DNA of 64,000 bases from Crambe crambe (taxonomy: Eukaryota; Porifera; Demospongiae; Poecilosclerida; Crambeidae). The stretch lies in contig OZ004581.1 of NCBI GenBank assembly GCA_963924555.1, forward strand, positions 1,736,001 to 1,800,000. Reading direction: 5' to 3'. Of the stretch, positions 1 to 12,000 are shown one piece after another. The notes under the pieces are model-generated. The model saw only the letters and a list, made by a program, of their open reading frames with translations, did no database searches and was not told where the DNA came from. Position numbers and translations under genes: made by a program. Positions within the stretch are counted from its first letter, which is position 1, and every line of letters starts with the position of its first letter.

Positions 1-62
1 GAGGGATATAAGTATTTTGAGTCCAAAGATCAAGGAAGGCGAGCGAAACACCAGCTCGCTCA

Positions 63-166
63 GAAAAGCTTGTTGGGTTTGAAACGTGGAATTTTAATAC
101 TATTAGTTGACCACGTTGCACATTTATAATGACCACATTCCACGTTTCAAACCCAAAAAGCTTTTC
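63..166. repeat. Short foldback (MITE-like) element
   Basis: Two arms of about 30 bp (63-92 and 137-166) are near-perfect reverse complements, both containing 'gtttgaaacgtggaat', and are separated by a 44-bp loop. No coding potential is seen. The hairpin form and AT-rich loop fit a non-autonomous DNA transposon remnant; no clear target duplication was found. Confidence 0.7.
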
Positions 167-395
167 AGAGAGTAGCCAGCATAAAAGGCAGAATTTCCAA
201 GCTGTTTTACAGCGCTGGCTGGCATTCTGCATGTACAGTTTGCTCCGCTAGGTCATGTGGACTATTCTTTCTGCCATTTCACAACTCAAGAAAGAAGTGG
301 AGACACAGCAATTAGCTAGCTAATAGCAAACCAAACAATACTGATGTTTGTAACTATGGACTACAGTAGCTATGCACATGCGCAACTGGATCTAA

Positions 396-517
396 TATAG
401 ATAAAGCATGCGCACTCGGTTTCTGGTTGATTTAGTGCACCATCCCTTGGGCCTGCAGCCCTCAGGCTACGGTGCACTAAATCAACCAGAAACCTTGCGC
501 CCATGCTTTATCTATTA
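396..517. repeat. Foldback element with 45-bp arms
   Basis: Arms at 396-442 and 470-517 are reverse complements with a few mismatches; both contain 'ctggttgatttagtgcac'. The loop is a short GC-rich stretch. This is MITE-like and has no open frame. The stretch from 518 to 830 has nothing else recognisable apart from short low-complexity words. Confidence 0.7.
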
Positions 518-830
518 CATACAGTCCTCGCTAAACAAACACCAAATTCGACTTTAAGTCGATAGCTTTCGTACCTTTTAAGCGATCTTCCAGAGCCATG
601 GCGATAGGTAACGTGAGTTAGTAACTTACTTTCATACTGTAGTTGTTGTTAAAGTCCTGTTTTCTCTCTAGAGCTTGTAAGTTTTTCCCATATATTTTTC
701 AATGCAGCCATTTTCTTAGATTCCGTTTACGTTTGTTTACTACCGTAGACTTTCCGTATACTAAGTAGTCGATAATAGGTGCTGCTACGGTCGATAATAG
801 GTGCTGGTTGATAATCGGCGGCTTATGCTA

Positions 831-1090
831 TATCAGACTGCCAGTCACATGACAACAAAGCCCAACATATATAGCTATCAGACTGCCAGCCACATGACTA
901 CAAAGCTCAATGTATGTATCAGACTGCCAGTCACATGATCACAACACCCAACATACCTATATCAGACTGCCCCATTGCCAGCCACACAACTACAAAGCCC
1001 AACCTACAGTCACATGACCACAAAGCCCAACAATATATCAGACAGCCAGTATCAGAAGTGCCTCACATCACTACAAAGGCCATGGCATGC
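831..1090. repeat. Degenerate minisatellite, about 45-bp unit
   Basis: The words 'atcagactgccag', 'cacatgac' and 'acaaagcccaac' recur in the same order about six times with substitutions and partial deletions. The 69-codon open frame over it is a by-product of the repeat and is not a gene. 1091-1489 is AT-rich sequence in which nothing was recognised. Confidence 0.75.
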
Positions 1091-1489
1091 CAGGGTATGA
1101 GAAGCACCTTCTCCCTACTATAGCAACTAACTTTATAGTTAGCTAGTAGTAAGTACCTAATTAGCTATTCTGCTTACATAAAAACAGCTCAGTCCTTCTT
1201 ACCTGTTGATGCCTACTTCGCATCACGTGCACCTTGCCTATAATTAAATAATGCGCATAATTATTAACTTACGCATTTATATCCACATAATAATTATGTT
1301 GCATGGTTATTTGCGCGATTTTATGAACGTGAATCCGCAGAAAAAGTGGCCAGAATGACACGCAATCCACACTATTAGGCATGTCTTCGCGGTCATTTTG
1401 ACGTGATTTATCAAGATAATCTGTGTAAGCACACAGAATAGTTTACACGAGAATTAGCTACCCCACAGATCATCTAGCTGATAATTATA

Positions 1490-1801
1490 ACAAATAAGGG
1501 AAAAAGCATTTTGTGAAATGAAAAAAGATGTAGGGATGACCACTGCTCAAAAGAGTAAGGAAATAAGAAGGATGGAAATGGGATCAATCTTTGTTCTGTA
1601 TATCCAGCCAACAATCCCTACATGTACGTACATTACTACACTATAATCTGAAGTTACCCGACGTATATGTAGGGATTGTTGGCTGGATATACAGAACAAA
1701 GATTGATCCCATTTCCATCCTTATTATTTCCTTACTTTTTTGAGCAGTGGTCATCCCTACATCTTTTTTCATTTCATGAAATGCTTTTTCCCTTACTTGT
1801 T
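1490..1801. mobile_element. 312-bp long-arm foldback element (copy 1)
   Basis: Arms of about 130 bp (1490-1620 and 1664-1801) are reverse complements across their whole length, with a 43-bp loop. The outer end reads 'aacaaataagggaaaaagc'. The same family recurs, truncated, at 63705-63905, so this is a dispersed MITE family. The small open frame over the right arm is not a gene. Confidence 0.85.
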
Positions 1802-4788
1802 CCTGGTCTTTTTTCCTCTCTTTTATGGTTTTGGCTATGTATAGAGTTCATTCTTCTGTGTATGCAGGGACAGATGAAAGAAGAGTAGTTCTCCAATAGC
1901 ATACGAGTCAAGGTGTTGTGTCATTGTTGAGCTATACTTGGAGGTCGAAGATGCTGAAATAGAGTCTACCGTGGTGAATCTAAATCCCCGAGTCGATACA
2001 GTAGTCTATCGTCATTATCTAGAGCATAGATAATCTATACTAAGCTAGTTAGCTAGTTAGCTAGCTAGAGATAGCTGAGTAATATTATAATTTCGAATAA
2101 TTGGATATTCAATTACATGCGCATGCGTATTATAGAAAAGATGGCTTCCTAATTGAATTAGTCAAGTGCTGTGCTCCGTAGTATCTCCTTTTTCATCGAG
2201 TCTTTCGAGGATCAATGAGTAGAAAAGATCGTAGTTGGTAGAATTTGGAGTGGATTTATCCAGAAATCATAGCTGTAGCTTGAGTGGTTCGAGAGATATG
2301 GTTGTCTAAGAATAATAATAATAGAGAAGAAGAAGAATTCGGTGGGTGTGATTCTAATTGGGGTCCCATCTTTCAACCACATCACTGAGGGGGTGGAGTA
2401 AGGGGTGGAGTCATCACCAACATGGCCAATTTCAAATAAGAGTAAGACTGTGTCGTCTGTTTGGTAACCTGTTCGATTATCAGCAGGAACTCCATTGCTA
2501 GAATGTGTGATGGCAGGATCATTGCAGCGATTTACCTGCTTGCCGTATTTCTGAAATGGTAAGCTCCCTGGTCCTGAAACTTGGTCTGCACATTGTAGTT
2601 GGCTCTAGTAGGCTGGATAATCATTCACAGTAGCTTTTGTTAGGTCTAAGTGGGGGAACTAGAATTTCACTTTTGTATTAGTCTATAGGCGGCGCGTGCG
2701 GCCGTCCGAGTCATCCCTACATAGAGAGTGCTACCGCACTCTCTGATGACAGGCTCTGAGAAACCCACTGGTGAGCGAGATTATTATGACATAGAAGTAA
2801 CTGATTTTAGTTAGTCATTATTATAAAAAATTTTTTTCTGTACTAGCTATGATCCTTGAACTAAACTCTAACTGTCAAAGTTTTAGAAATTAGACTAAAG
2901 TAGAAAGGCTTCAAATATAGCACTAATTCAGAGAATTCGAAACATGTTCCATGAGAGAAAAAAACAACAAACAAAAAAAATGATTCATAAAATCAACATT
3001 TCATCTAGTTTGTTTATAAATCAGCATACTGATTTACTGATTGTAGTTATCACATTAATATCATTGGAACACTATCTAGAGGCTGGTTTTTGCTGTTTGT
3101 TTTGACTATACTATACAAAGTCAGAGCACCATAGCTAGAGTCTAAGCCAATGCACACGTGCACAATTATGCCATGACAATTCAAAGTGTGTGCAAGATAA
3201 GGCACAATGCCAACTTAATACGCATCAGCCCATAATAATATCTACACGACCAATCTACAAGATTGCAAAGCAAGATAGCAGAGGCACCAATAATAACCTC
3301 ACTGGTATACACCACTACTACTCCTTGAATGGGTATGTGAAACCACTGGACCAACCATAGCTATTCATAATTACTCATGCATGACAATGTAGCTAACCAG
3401 AAATCTCTATTCCATGTTATCAGCTCATTGAATCCATGACCTATCTACAAGATTGCAAAGCCAAGATTGCAAAGGCACCAATAATAACCCTACCACTAAC
3501 CACTATATTATAGTCTGGTGTTTCTGGTTGATCAGAAGCAAGGTACTTTTTGAGAACCTCTATGCAAGACAAAGAAACTCATGTTTCCATGGGGTAAATC
3601 TTACAAGATCTGCTCATAATTAAACTGAGATCTGATAACTACTCACTAAATCAGGATACTTTTTACGTTGGCAAAGAATTGTAAGTTTTGGTTTAATTTC
3701 CCGTTCTAGTTAGACCAATATGAAGGTAACCTTATAAAACATGTAGAGAAGTTATTAGTTCTACTTTTTTTATTGCTATTGTTTGTTTTTTGTTTTGTTT
3801 CTTTAAGTGGTTCCTTTTCTTAGCATTAGCTATTAGCCAAATTATCATTCATCTCACCTTCAAAGATGATAAGTATTTTCAGTAGTTACCACACAAAGGC
3901 AACTCTGCCCCAAAATGATATCAAAAGGATGCAATCTGTACACAATCATAATTATTAAGCAGACTGAGCACTTAAAAGCCCATCAAAATAATTTCAGCAG
4001 CAAGGAAAGTACACTCCAAACTGCCCCAGGAGTAGGTAGCTATTTGCTTTTTTCCTCCCTGTTATGCTATGCTCTAATACCAGAACCCCTTATGCTCAAC
4101 AAATATAAGCAAATTATGCTATGCTATGATCTAATGCCTGCCCTATTAGCTATGCTCAACAAAAAGCCAAGGAATATGTGATGGCTATAATATCTAATGA
4201 TTAAAATTGATACAACATTCCACCTACTCTTGCACAGCACTCGGTAGCTACCTAGCTATGATTGTCAGTGCCTGGTCTTGGAATATAGGACAGGTTTGAC
4301 TTCAAGGGGCTGGCTTTACACATAATAGTTAGTAGCTCACCTTAGAACAGACAATAATATATAAGATGGAGGTATCTCTGCAGCCTGGCCTGGGTAATGT
4401 CACTGTTAGGATCTATAAATAAACATACATTAGACCCTAACTAGTACAGTTTTCAGTACAGATGTAGCTGCCACACTGATAGCTACGTATTATTGTACAC
4501 GGGACTTTAGATTTTTACCCACTAAATCTTGTGGCATTTTCCTATTTTGTGATTTGGAGTATGCACTCAAAATCCTGCTGCAGACTGATTCAGCTGATGG
4601 GAATTAGTCTCTTTTATATGCGTATGCGCAATAGCGACGCGCTCGCGCCGCGCCGCGCGCCGCGAGCGACTACTCCCATTTTTATCCGGCCGGCTGATGA
4701 ATATTCATTGCCGGCATGTCGGTGTTCGTTCCGGGCAGCGCGATGGTTCCCCCGGAACTAATAACGAGCTAGCGAAAAAGGTCCGGTG
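1802..4788. other. Gene-poor AT-rich stretch
   Basis: No protein-like open frame or recognisable RNA was found. A short foldback (2727-2750, 'agagagtgct'/'cgcactctct') resembles one at about 63028-63051. 'tagctagc' tracts are frequent. A CpG-rich block at 4615-4770 stands out from the AT-rich surroundings; it could be a CpG-rich regulatory patch or the edge of the GC-rich repeat that follows. Confidence 0.5.
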
Positions 4789-7215
4789 TAGGAGCGATAT
4801 GGGGGCCCCCCGTGATATGGGGCCCCCGGCCGTATATCACTAGTGAAATGGGGCCCCCAGGGGGGCCTCAAAGCGCTAGTATTTTGGGGCTCCCCCAGTG
4901 AAATGGGGCCCACGCACGCGTGCTGGCAATCAGCAGCTGGGAATAGCAGCTAGCTATGTCAGTATTCCTACACAGCCATCAAAAGAGTACTTGACAGGTG
5001 GAGTGTATCCTGATGGCTATGACAAGCAGTCTAAGAATGAGGAGGAGGAAGATCCACAAAACTGCAGCATATAAAAATTGCTATAGGCGCTAGGCTGATG
5101 TGTTGATTTGGTGGGCAGAGCTTCTTGGAGTTAGCCCCTAGAAACACTAGGTTCATGCGTGCCTGCCCTGTTCATCTAGGCATGCATAGCTAGCTGCCAT
5201 GAGTTTCAGGGGGCTAACCATGTGAGGTAGGCGCCATTGACTTGGGCTAGCTGGTATGCATTGCATACAAGAGGCAAAGATACATAGTTTCTATATAGAT
5301 TCCTCATAGCTATAGCTACAGCATTCTAATGGTGTGTTAGAGTCAGTTGGAGTATTATAACCACGATCGAGTGTGAATTTTCTGACTTGCTTCATAGACT
5401 CTGTGACGTTGACCATACAGACTGAGATACTTTTCTAGTGTTATGTGACACAGCTTACTGAGTAGAAAATAGGGAACCTCACCTAGCTAGATAGCTATTT
5501 TGTGGTAGTGGACCAAGATGACATTTTCTCATCTAGCACGTGATATATAGCTAGAGTTTTACCACGCTTCTTCCATGCTTCTTCCAAGGTGATTTTTTTG
5601 ATAAAGAGTTTGGTGCTACAGAACTAAAGCATAGTGAAACATGTTGCCAGACTAACACCACGTGCTGGTGAAGCTGGAAATAAAATAAAGTGAAGTGAAG
5701 TATGTACAAAGGTTGTAACTTAGAGAACTATAGTATAAAAATAAAAATTTGTAGTGACTGTAGTAGGTTAAATGGCATGTTGAGCAAGGACAGCATATAT
5801 GATATGTACATAGCCTGGCTTGATTAAAGTTGTTCATGAAATGTGCCATGAAAACTGTAAAAGTTGAATGACTTTTCAAGATTCACTTGAGGCATTGAGT
5901 TCCACAGCCATGATATTCTGCTGAAATAGAAGTGGCGGCCCACGATGGTGCGATTAAACTTGTACTCCAGTTTGTTGTTCAATGCTTCCCTAGTTGCATT
6001 TGTAGAGAAGCAGATGTAGTCTGAGATGTCTAGCTAGACTGGAGAAAACTACCAATCTCTCTCTCGCATCCATGCAGTAACAATTCTTCAGCCTTGAGGA
6101 TTTCATTATTCACTGAGGGGGGACAGTGAATTATGGACATTATTCACTGGTGAAAATTGTCCACTGGGACAAATCTTGGGAGGACAATATTCAGACACCA
6201 TAAGCTTTTATTTTGTTAGGAAGCTTGGAAAACTGAGGGAGCCCCATATCACTGACAGCTTTTATTTTGCTAGGAAGCTTGGAAAATTGAGAGAGCCCCA
6301 TATCACTGACTGGTCCCTATAGCTTATTTTGCTAGGAAGCTTGGAAAATTGGGGGAGCCCCATATCACTGACTGGTCCCTATAGCTTATTTTGCTAGGAA
6401 GCTTGGAAAATTGAGGGAGCCCCATATCACTGACTGGTCCCTAGCAAAAGCTTTTATTTTGCTAGGAAGCTTGGAAAATTGAGGGGGCCCCATATCACTG
6501 ACTGGTCCCTATAGCAAACACTTTTATTTTGCTAGGAAGCTTGGAAAATTGAGGGAGCCCCATATCACTGACTGGTCCCTATAGCAAAAGCTTTTATTTT
6601 GCTAGGAAGCTTGGAAAATTGAGGGAGCCCCATATCACTGACTGTCCCTATAGCTTTTATTTTGCTAGGAAAATTGAGGGAGCCCCATATCACTGATGGT
6701 CCCTATAGCAAAAGCTTTTATTTTGAAAATTGAGGGGGCCCCATATCACTGACTGGTCCCCATAGCAAAAGCTTTTATTTTGCTAGGAAGCTTGGAAAAT
6801 TGAGGGAGCCCCATATCACTGACTGTCCCTATAGCTTTTATTTTGCTAGGAAAATTGAGGGAGCCCTATATCACTGATGGTCCCTATAGCAACTTTTATT
6901 TTGAAAATTGAGGGGGCCCCATATCACTGACTGGTCCCTATAGCAAAAGCTTTTATTTTGCTAGGAAGCTTGGAAAATTGAGGGAGCCCCATATCACTGA
7001 CTGGTCCCTATAGCATGCAAAAGCTTTTATTTTGCTAGGAAGCTTGGAAAATTGAGGGGGCCCCATATCACTGACTGGTCCCTATAGCCCTAGGAATATG
7101 GGGACTACGGGGTCCCCATAACCCTAGTTGTATGGGGCCCCCCAGCCCTAAATCTCTAGTGATTTGGGGATGGGGGGCCCCAAAACCAGGGGGGCCCCAT
7201 TTCACTACTACACCG
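4789..7215. mobile_element. Possible 2.4-kb element with GGGGCCCC-rich inverted ends
   Basis: The left end (4789-4915) and right end (7084-7215) are imperfect reverse complements. Both ends begin 'ccggtgtag', continue into 'atggggccccc' and have several copies of that word. Between them are AT-rich non-coding sequence and the minisatellite at 6195-7087, whose units also carry 'gccccatatcactgac', so the array may have grown out of the terminal sequence. No transposase frame is visible; if this is a transposon it is non-autonomous. Target duplications were not resolved. Confidence 0.5.
6195..7087. repeat. Minisatellite, about 66-bp unit, about 14 copies
   Basis: Tandem units run 'ttttattttgctaggaag', 'cttggaaaattgaggg', 'gccccatatcactgac', 'tggtccctatagcaaa'. 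Several units lack the aagcttgg segment, giving variable lengths of about 45-75 bp. Most units are nearly identical, so the array is young or homogenised. It is non-coding. Confidence 0.95.
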
Positions 7216-7405
7216 GTTCATATCATACGGATAATAGCGGTTGTGTTCCGCCTAGCAGGTTTGCAGATCTGAATGCAAAGTTGACCTTAGCCCTTTGTAT
7301 ACTGAGAACATTACTAGTTAGCTAGCTATATACCGGTAGCTAGTTGTTCTTACAAACCTAGCCATTCCACATCAGAATTGTTTAACTGTTCATCAGTGTA
7401 ATTAA

Positions 7406-8060
7406 TTACAGGTAATCTTTCAATGAAATAAATGACTGATTTTGTATTCTACAATTACAATGCACTGGAATATCACCTTCCGATTTCAAACTATCAGCTC
7501 TGCTATGCTCTTTCTCAGGGAAGGGTGTTAGTTTCCTAGATGAGAAGCATCTGTAAAGATGTTGTCTCATTGCAGCCTGATAAAAATTGTACACATCAGG
7601 ATCTTTTCCATATGCTTCTGCTGTGGTGAAAGCAATGGCAAATAGCTAGTCCACAATCATAGCCACGCACCTACAATAGGAACATAGCTAATATGCAATT
7701 AACATACTTGTTTTGAAACATCCATAATTCTGACTTTAATTAAATCCTCTGGTGTGTAGAGAAGACAGGCAATTTGAACTTTTCCCAATGTAGGAACTGA
7801 GGAATACATGCTGTCAAATACTTTATAGTGGGATGACTGACTCCAATAGAAGATATAGTCAACCAATGATTATTGGAATTCACCCATCTGAACATGGAAA
7901 CTCATATAGTCTGCCCAATGCTGCATCCTGAAGACTTTGGATGTGGGGAAATTGCTGCTTGCTTCATAAGTAGCTATCTGTGTGGCAATTGTATCAGTTA
8001 TCCACCCAACAGGATCAAGAAGGCTTTGCTTGTCACACACAGTCAAGTCCAAATCAGGTA
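7406..8060 (-). pseudogene. Ulp1-type (C48) cysteine protease relic
   Basis: Reading the minus strand in three frames gives the order expected of Ulp1/SENP-like peptidases found in animal transposons: 'LLDPVGWITDTI' near 8020, 'NHWLTIS' (catalytic His) near 7870, 'VFDSMYSSVP' (catalytic Asp) near 7825, 'YDCGL' (catalytic Cys) near 7650, then 'FAIAFTTAEAYG', 'MRQHLYRC' and a cysteine-pair tail 'HCNCR'. Frame changes lie between the His and Asp blocks and just after the Cys block (4 extra bases), so no intact protein is possible. A 37-nt GT-AG intron appears to separate the 'MDVSKQ' and 'VRGYDCG' blocks (about 7670-7710). Probably a dead transposon-borne or retrogene copy. Confidence 0.72.
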
Positions 8061-8765
8061 TTCATTCGGCTTCAGTTTTCAGTTTGGAGGTATCACCAAC
8101 AGTGAGATCAATATACATCCTGCATATGAAAATAATACAAGTGCTATAATAATGATGAAATTGAATTGCAGTTTTTCTATGCATCACTAAGATGTAGCTA
8201 ACATAGCAGGAGTTTGCTAACAGCAAACCTAACATCTATAGTCTATCATGAACGTATGCATAGATCCTTCCCTACTGTCAATTGCTGCTGAAGTAGAACA
8301 CCTTTCTAAGTTTTTTTTGGTGGTTATTTTTTTTGTATGTGTATACAAATAATTATTAGTTAGTGCATGGCACTGTCTATATCGAATTTACCCCCTTGAT
8401 GGTACCGGCCTCAATAAAATTAATTATACTCCCTACTATAATATGCTGTTCTCAAAGTGCCTATTATGCTTTGAAATCTACCTAAAATACTCATTATTCC
8501 CATACACACTGTGACAAAATGAGACTCATTCACACTGTGATAAAACTCATTTTCTGTAGTGTAGTTACAATAGCTACATGTAGCATGATAGATGTTTCAA
8601 AACTAAGCAACACTGAATTCTCACCCTGTAAAGCTATAGGCCATATAACATTGTAGTTAATTTTTCGTTTGTTAATATTACAATTAAATTTGACACTAAT
8701 TTGTACAGAGCCATTTGGTATAGCTACATGATATTCTACAGAAACTAGCTAGCTAAGTAGCTAAG
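8061..8765. other. Non-coding stretch before the first POT copy
   Basis: AT-rich; no supported coding region. The last 200 bp or so ('cactgaattctcaccctgtaaag', about 8610-8760) resembles the sequence following the other two POT copies (about 19390-19600 and 49555-49780). It therefore belongs to the duplicated unit, as the 3' flank of the transporter. Confidence 0.55.
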
Positions 8766-8769
8766 TTAT

Positions 8770-10553
8770 AAAAATAGGTAATGAATGAATGAATAAATCA
8801 AACTATTAATTTTAAGTTTGTGATTTATGACTGCACTGCATTGTACGTGTTCATTAGGTAGAATGTCACCTCTCTGCCTCTTCTTGTACATCCGACCCAG
8901 TATGTATGCCAATATGAATATCAGAAGGAGTATGATGCTCGCTGATAGCAGATACCACGTCCCACACCCGTACCTGTTAGGAGGCCACTTATGCACAGTA
9001 TATGTAAGTGATAGGCAACATAATAAGATAAGTAATGATGTATGAAAATCCAAAGTATCCATATGCAAATCCTGTGATATGAAAGCATTGTCCAACTGGT
9101 TCGTTTGGGCCTGGTATGTTGGTTATGCAATTCTAGTATTAATCCTGTGATTGATCCTCTCATGGAATAAGGTGACTGAGCATAGACAAACTGTGTAGCT
9201 GCTGAATATAGGTAGAAGGTACTGAAGGCTCGTATAGCTAAGCTCTGGAAGCATCACCCACTTATAATCCAAAGGAGCGAAGTGAATATCTTGGACTGTA
9301 GTCATTTTTTTCAACTTCTAGAAGACAAGTTATATTTGTTCTAATATCGATGTCAAGTTTAACATGACCTACAACCTCCAGAGATAAATATCCAACTATG
9401 CTGATAAATGTCAAAAACAAGCCAATATTGAACTTTGTGAATAATGACACTCTTGCTATGAGACGATGCAGCAATAATTCATAGAGTGGAATTGTTAGGA
9501 TAATGACTAAGTATATAGCCAAAGTTGTATACTGTTTCTCTTTGAAAACAATTTATAGTATGTTCCAAGGAGCAATCATATATATTTTCCCATCTGAAGT
9601 TCAAATTTCTAAGGTGATATCTCATGCCTGTTGCCACTGATTGTACTGTATTGATGAAGCCAACAAAGAGAATAGCAGTAAGAAAATGTAGAAGCATATG
9701 CCAGAAAGTCTTCACATCCTCGACCTTTTTTCTGTAGTGAATGGGCCACCAAATTTATGTTTGGCAAAGTCAATTCTTGAGTAATGCTTGTCATCACAGT
9801 AAGTAAAAGCACTCCTCTGACGAGGATACTTATTCTTCCAGGCAAAATGCATAACTTTGTATATCAGCTTAAGTGGATTCTCTGTTACTGGCTCTTTAAT
9901 GAGCCAGTGGTTGAAGTTATAGTCAAGGCACAGTACTAGGCTCAGACAGGCTGGGAACAGTAGTTTGGCCAATGCAATATATTTAGAACATATACATTTC
10001 AAAGATAACACTACAATTGCATAGCCAACATACCAGGCCCAAACAAACCAGTTGGACAATGCTTTCATATCACCAGAGGAAGCATCAGGAAGCTGATCAA
10101 CACCAAACTGTGTGATATTGACAATTAGTCCTTCTGAACTAATGAATAAGATCACAAACATAGTAATATACAAGGTTTCTTTGATTGTTGCAATGTGTGG
10201 ATAATTATCGGGTATTCCAGAAACCACGCATATTCCAATTGTAGTTAACCATGCAATCAGAAAGCTTTGTTGTATCATCTTGTATCTCCCCCAGTAGGTA
10301 TCAGCTATCCACCCTAATACTGGGCAGAGCAGAGCTATCAAAAGTAGTATACCACCTCTGAAGGTGTATTGGTAGATTTTATTGTTTGTGATGAGGACCT
10401 CGAGGCCATCAGTGTAGAATACAGAGCTGATGCAAAAGTTGAGTACAAACCATGCTGTTACAATCCAAATAAGCACTATGATCATCCCTTTATTTCGACA
10501 CAGCATGAATTTGCTAGTGCTAGGAGATATCATGGCCCTTCTTGTGCTTTGGT
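8770..10553 (-). pseudogene. POT/SLC15-family transporter, copy 1, broken
   Basis: This encodes a proton-dependent oligopeptide transporter (major facilitator superfamily), whose members import di/tripeptides and related ligands across plasma or endosomal membranes. The PTR signature 'GWIADTYWGRYKMI' lies near 10295-10335, 'FGVDQLPDASSGDMKALSNW' near 10050-10110, and many hydrophobic segments follow. The N-terminal 273 codons (9712-10533) are open. The frame is then broken by two extra T:A pairs near 9730 and by 4 extra bases near 9515. A 73-bp inverted copy of internal sequence interrupts the C-terminal part (9077-9149). Homologues of all parts lie at 19601-21281 and 49779-51463. Confidence 0.85.
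9077..9149. repeat. Inverted templated insertion within POT copy 1
   Basis: These 73 bp are absent from the two other POT copies at this site. They are the reverse complement of about 10004-10075 of the same pseudogene (transmembrane segment 'NWFVWAWYVGYA'). The insert is bounded by a direct repeat 'aatcctgtga' (9069-9078 and 9141-9150), so microhomology or fold-back synthesis is likely. Confidence 0.8.
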
Positions 10554-10885
10554 ATGAAGATAGAACTCTCCTCCACTCTGTATAATAGTTGCAAAAATGA
10601 AGATTTTCATGAAAGCTAGCTTCTCTTAATACATACGTAGTTAGTCGTGCAGTTGTCCAACTTAAAAAAAAACTCTCTAGTCACTATCAACAGATTTACA
10701 TGAATGCACTATTAGCTAATTATGGTGAAAACCATGAATACGTTATTATTTTAAACAATGATGTCTCAGTACAATACTGTACAGTCAAGGGAGTTTCTCT
10801 AGGGTGACATAATTATGGTACACAAGCAATACAATTTAAGGATCCGCATAGTAAACACTTTCAGGTAACAGTGATGGTGTCATAG
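10554..10885. other. 5' flank of POT copy 1
   Basis: Non-coding. It aligns by eye with 21282-21600 and 51464-51735, sharing words such as 'acagatttacatgaatg' and 'gtgacataattatggtacac'. It belongs to the duplicated unit and may contain the transporter promoter; no motif could be assigned. Confidence 0.5.
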
Positions 10886-11115
<230 letters not shown>

Positions 11116-11164
11116 GCCCAATATTATTATTGAGCTTTGTTACTGCATGTAGTAGTAAAAAATT

Positions 11165-11209
11165 TCAATCTTGTGGATCTCACTGAAGAATTAAGATCCA
11201 CAAGATTGA
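11165..11209. repeat. Perfect short hairpin
   Basis: Arms 'tcaatcttgtggatct' (11165-11180) and 'agatccacaagattga' (11194-11209) are perfect complements with a 13-nt loop. Slightly changed versions lie at about 21777-21815 and 51910-51955 with matched changes ('ctcgtggatct'/'agatccatgag'), so the pairing is partly kept. Function unknown. 11300-11440 is a purine-rich G/A tract also shared by the other units. Confidence 0.6.
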
Positions 11210-11639
11210 TTAAATTCCATTGATACTTACTAGCTACTTCTGTCAGTAAATTACGACTCCAAAGATGATCACAGGTCTATTCCCAGTGTAAGACTCCACC
11301 TCCTCATAGAGGGCAGATTCCAATGCTAATGGGACTTGGAGATCGAGAGAGGGAGGAAAGGAGGGGGGAAGGGAGGGAGGGAGAGAGAGATGGAGGAAGA
11401 GAGAAGGAAAGGGAAGTGGAAAGGGGATGGGGAAGAAGAGAATAAGAATTGAGTACCATCATTCGCATATTATAACTGCGGTGAATCTTGACAATGTGTG
11501 GTGTGTGGTTCCAGAAGTATGCCTTCAAAGAAAAGCTACACTATATTCTGGCCTTTTAATATTTATCCCCTACATGATACAGATTATCAATAATGTTTAC
11601 AAAGTTTAAAGTTCAATCTGATAACAATGATGGATATTT

Positions 11640-12000
11640 TTCACTAGAGGTTTACAGGCCATATGAGGCTTTATATCAATTTGATAAATATGTGACTTGT
11701 TTGCTTCAGGTTAAAACAGGATCACAGCATGCTTCCTTTGGATTATAGGGCATTGCAGTTCATTTATGCTCAATTGCCTTACTCGGGGATTTGCATATCA
11801 ATTCTATGAACTTTTTATTTGTTCGTTACCTGTTACACATACAGTGGACAAGTGGCCTTCTGACAGGTACTGGTATGGGACATGGTATCTCTATCAGCCA
11901 GTATTGTGTTTCTTCTTATGTTTGTATTCTGACTTGAAGAAGCAGAGCAGTGACATCCTACCTAATGAACATGAACACACAGGAAAGGTGATTCCAATTG
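11640..12000 (+). pseudogene. Inverted POT C-terminal relic, copy 1
   Basis: Plus-strand frames give 'ALQFIYAQLPYS', then 'THTVDKWPSDRYWYGTWYL' and 'SDILPNEHEH'. These match the C-terminal part of the neighbouring minus-strand transporters ('FIYAQSPYSMRG', 'YTVHKWPPNRYGCGTWYLL', 'GDILPNEH'). Only the last two or three membrane segments remain, with frame changes. It sits tail-outward relative to the full-length POT, so the locus once had an inverted transporter pair. Related relics lie at 22335-22625 and about 52900-52950. Confidence 0.75.

Noticed and set aside
2503..2558. Possible first exon 'MCDGRIIAAIYLLAVFLKW' followed by a GT donor
   Set aside because: Signal-peptide-like and with a good donor, but no downstream exon was found and such short matches arise by chance.
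4615..4770. CpG island promoter
   Set aside because: CpG-rich, but no gene starts nearby and it abuts a GC-rich repeat end; noted only as a compositional patch.
6195..7087. CRISPR-like array
   Set aside because: Units are direct tandem repeats without unique spacers, in a eukaryotic context; it is a minisatellite.
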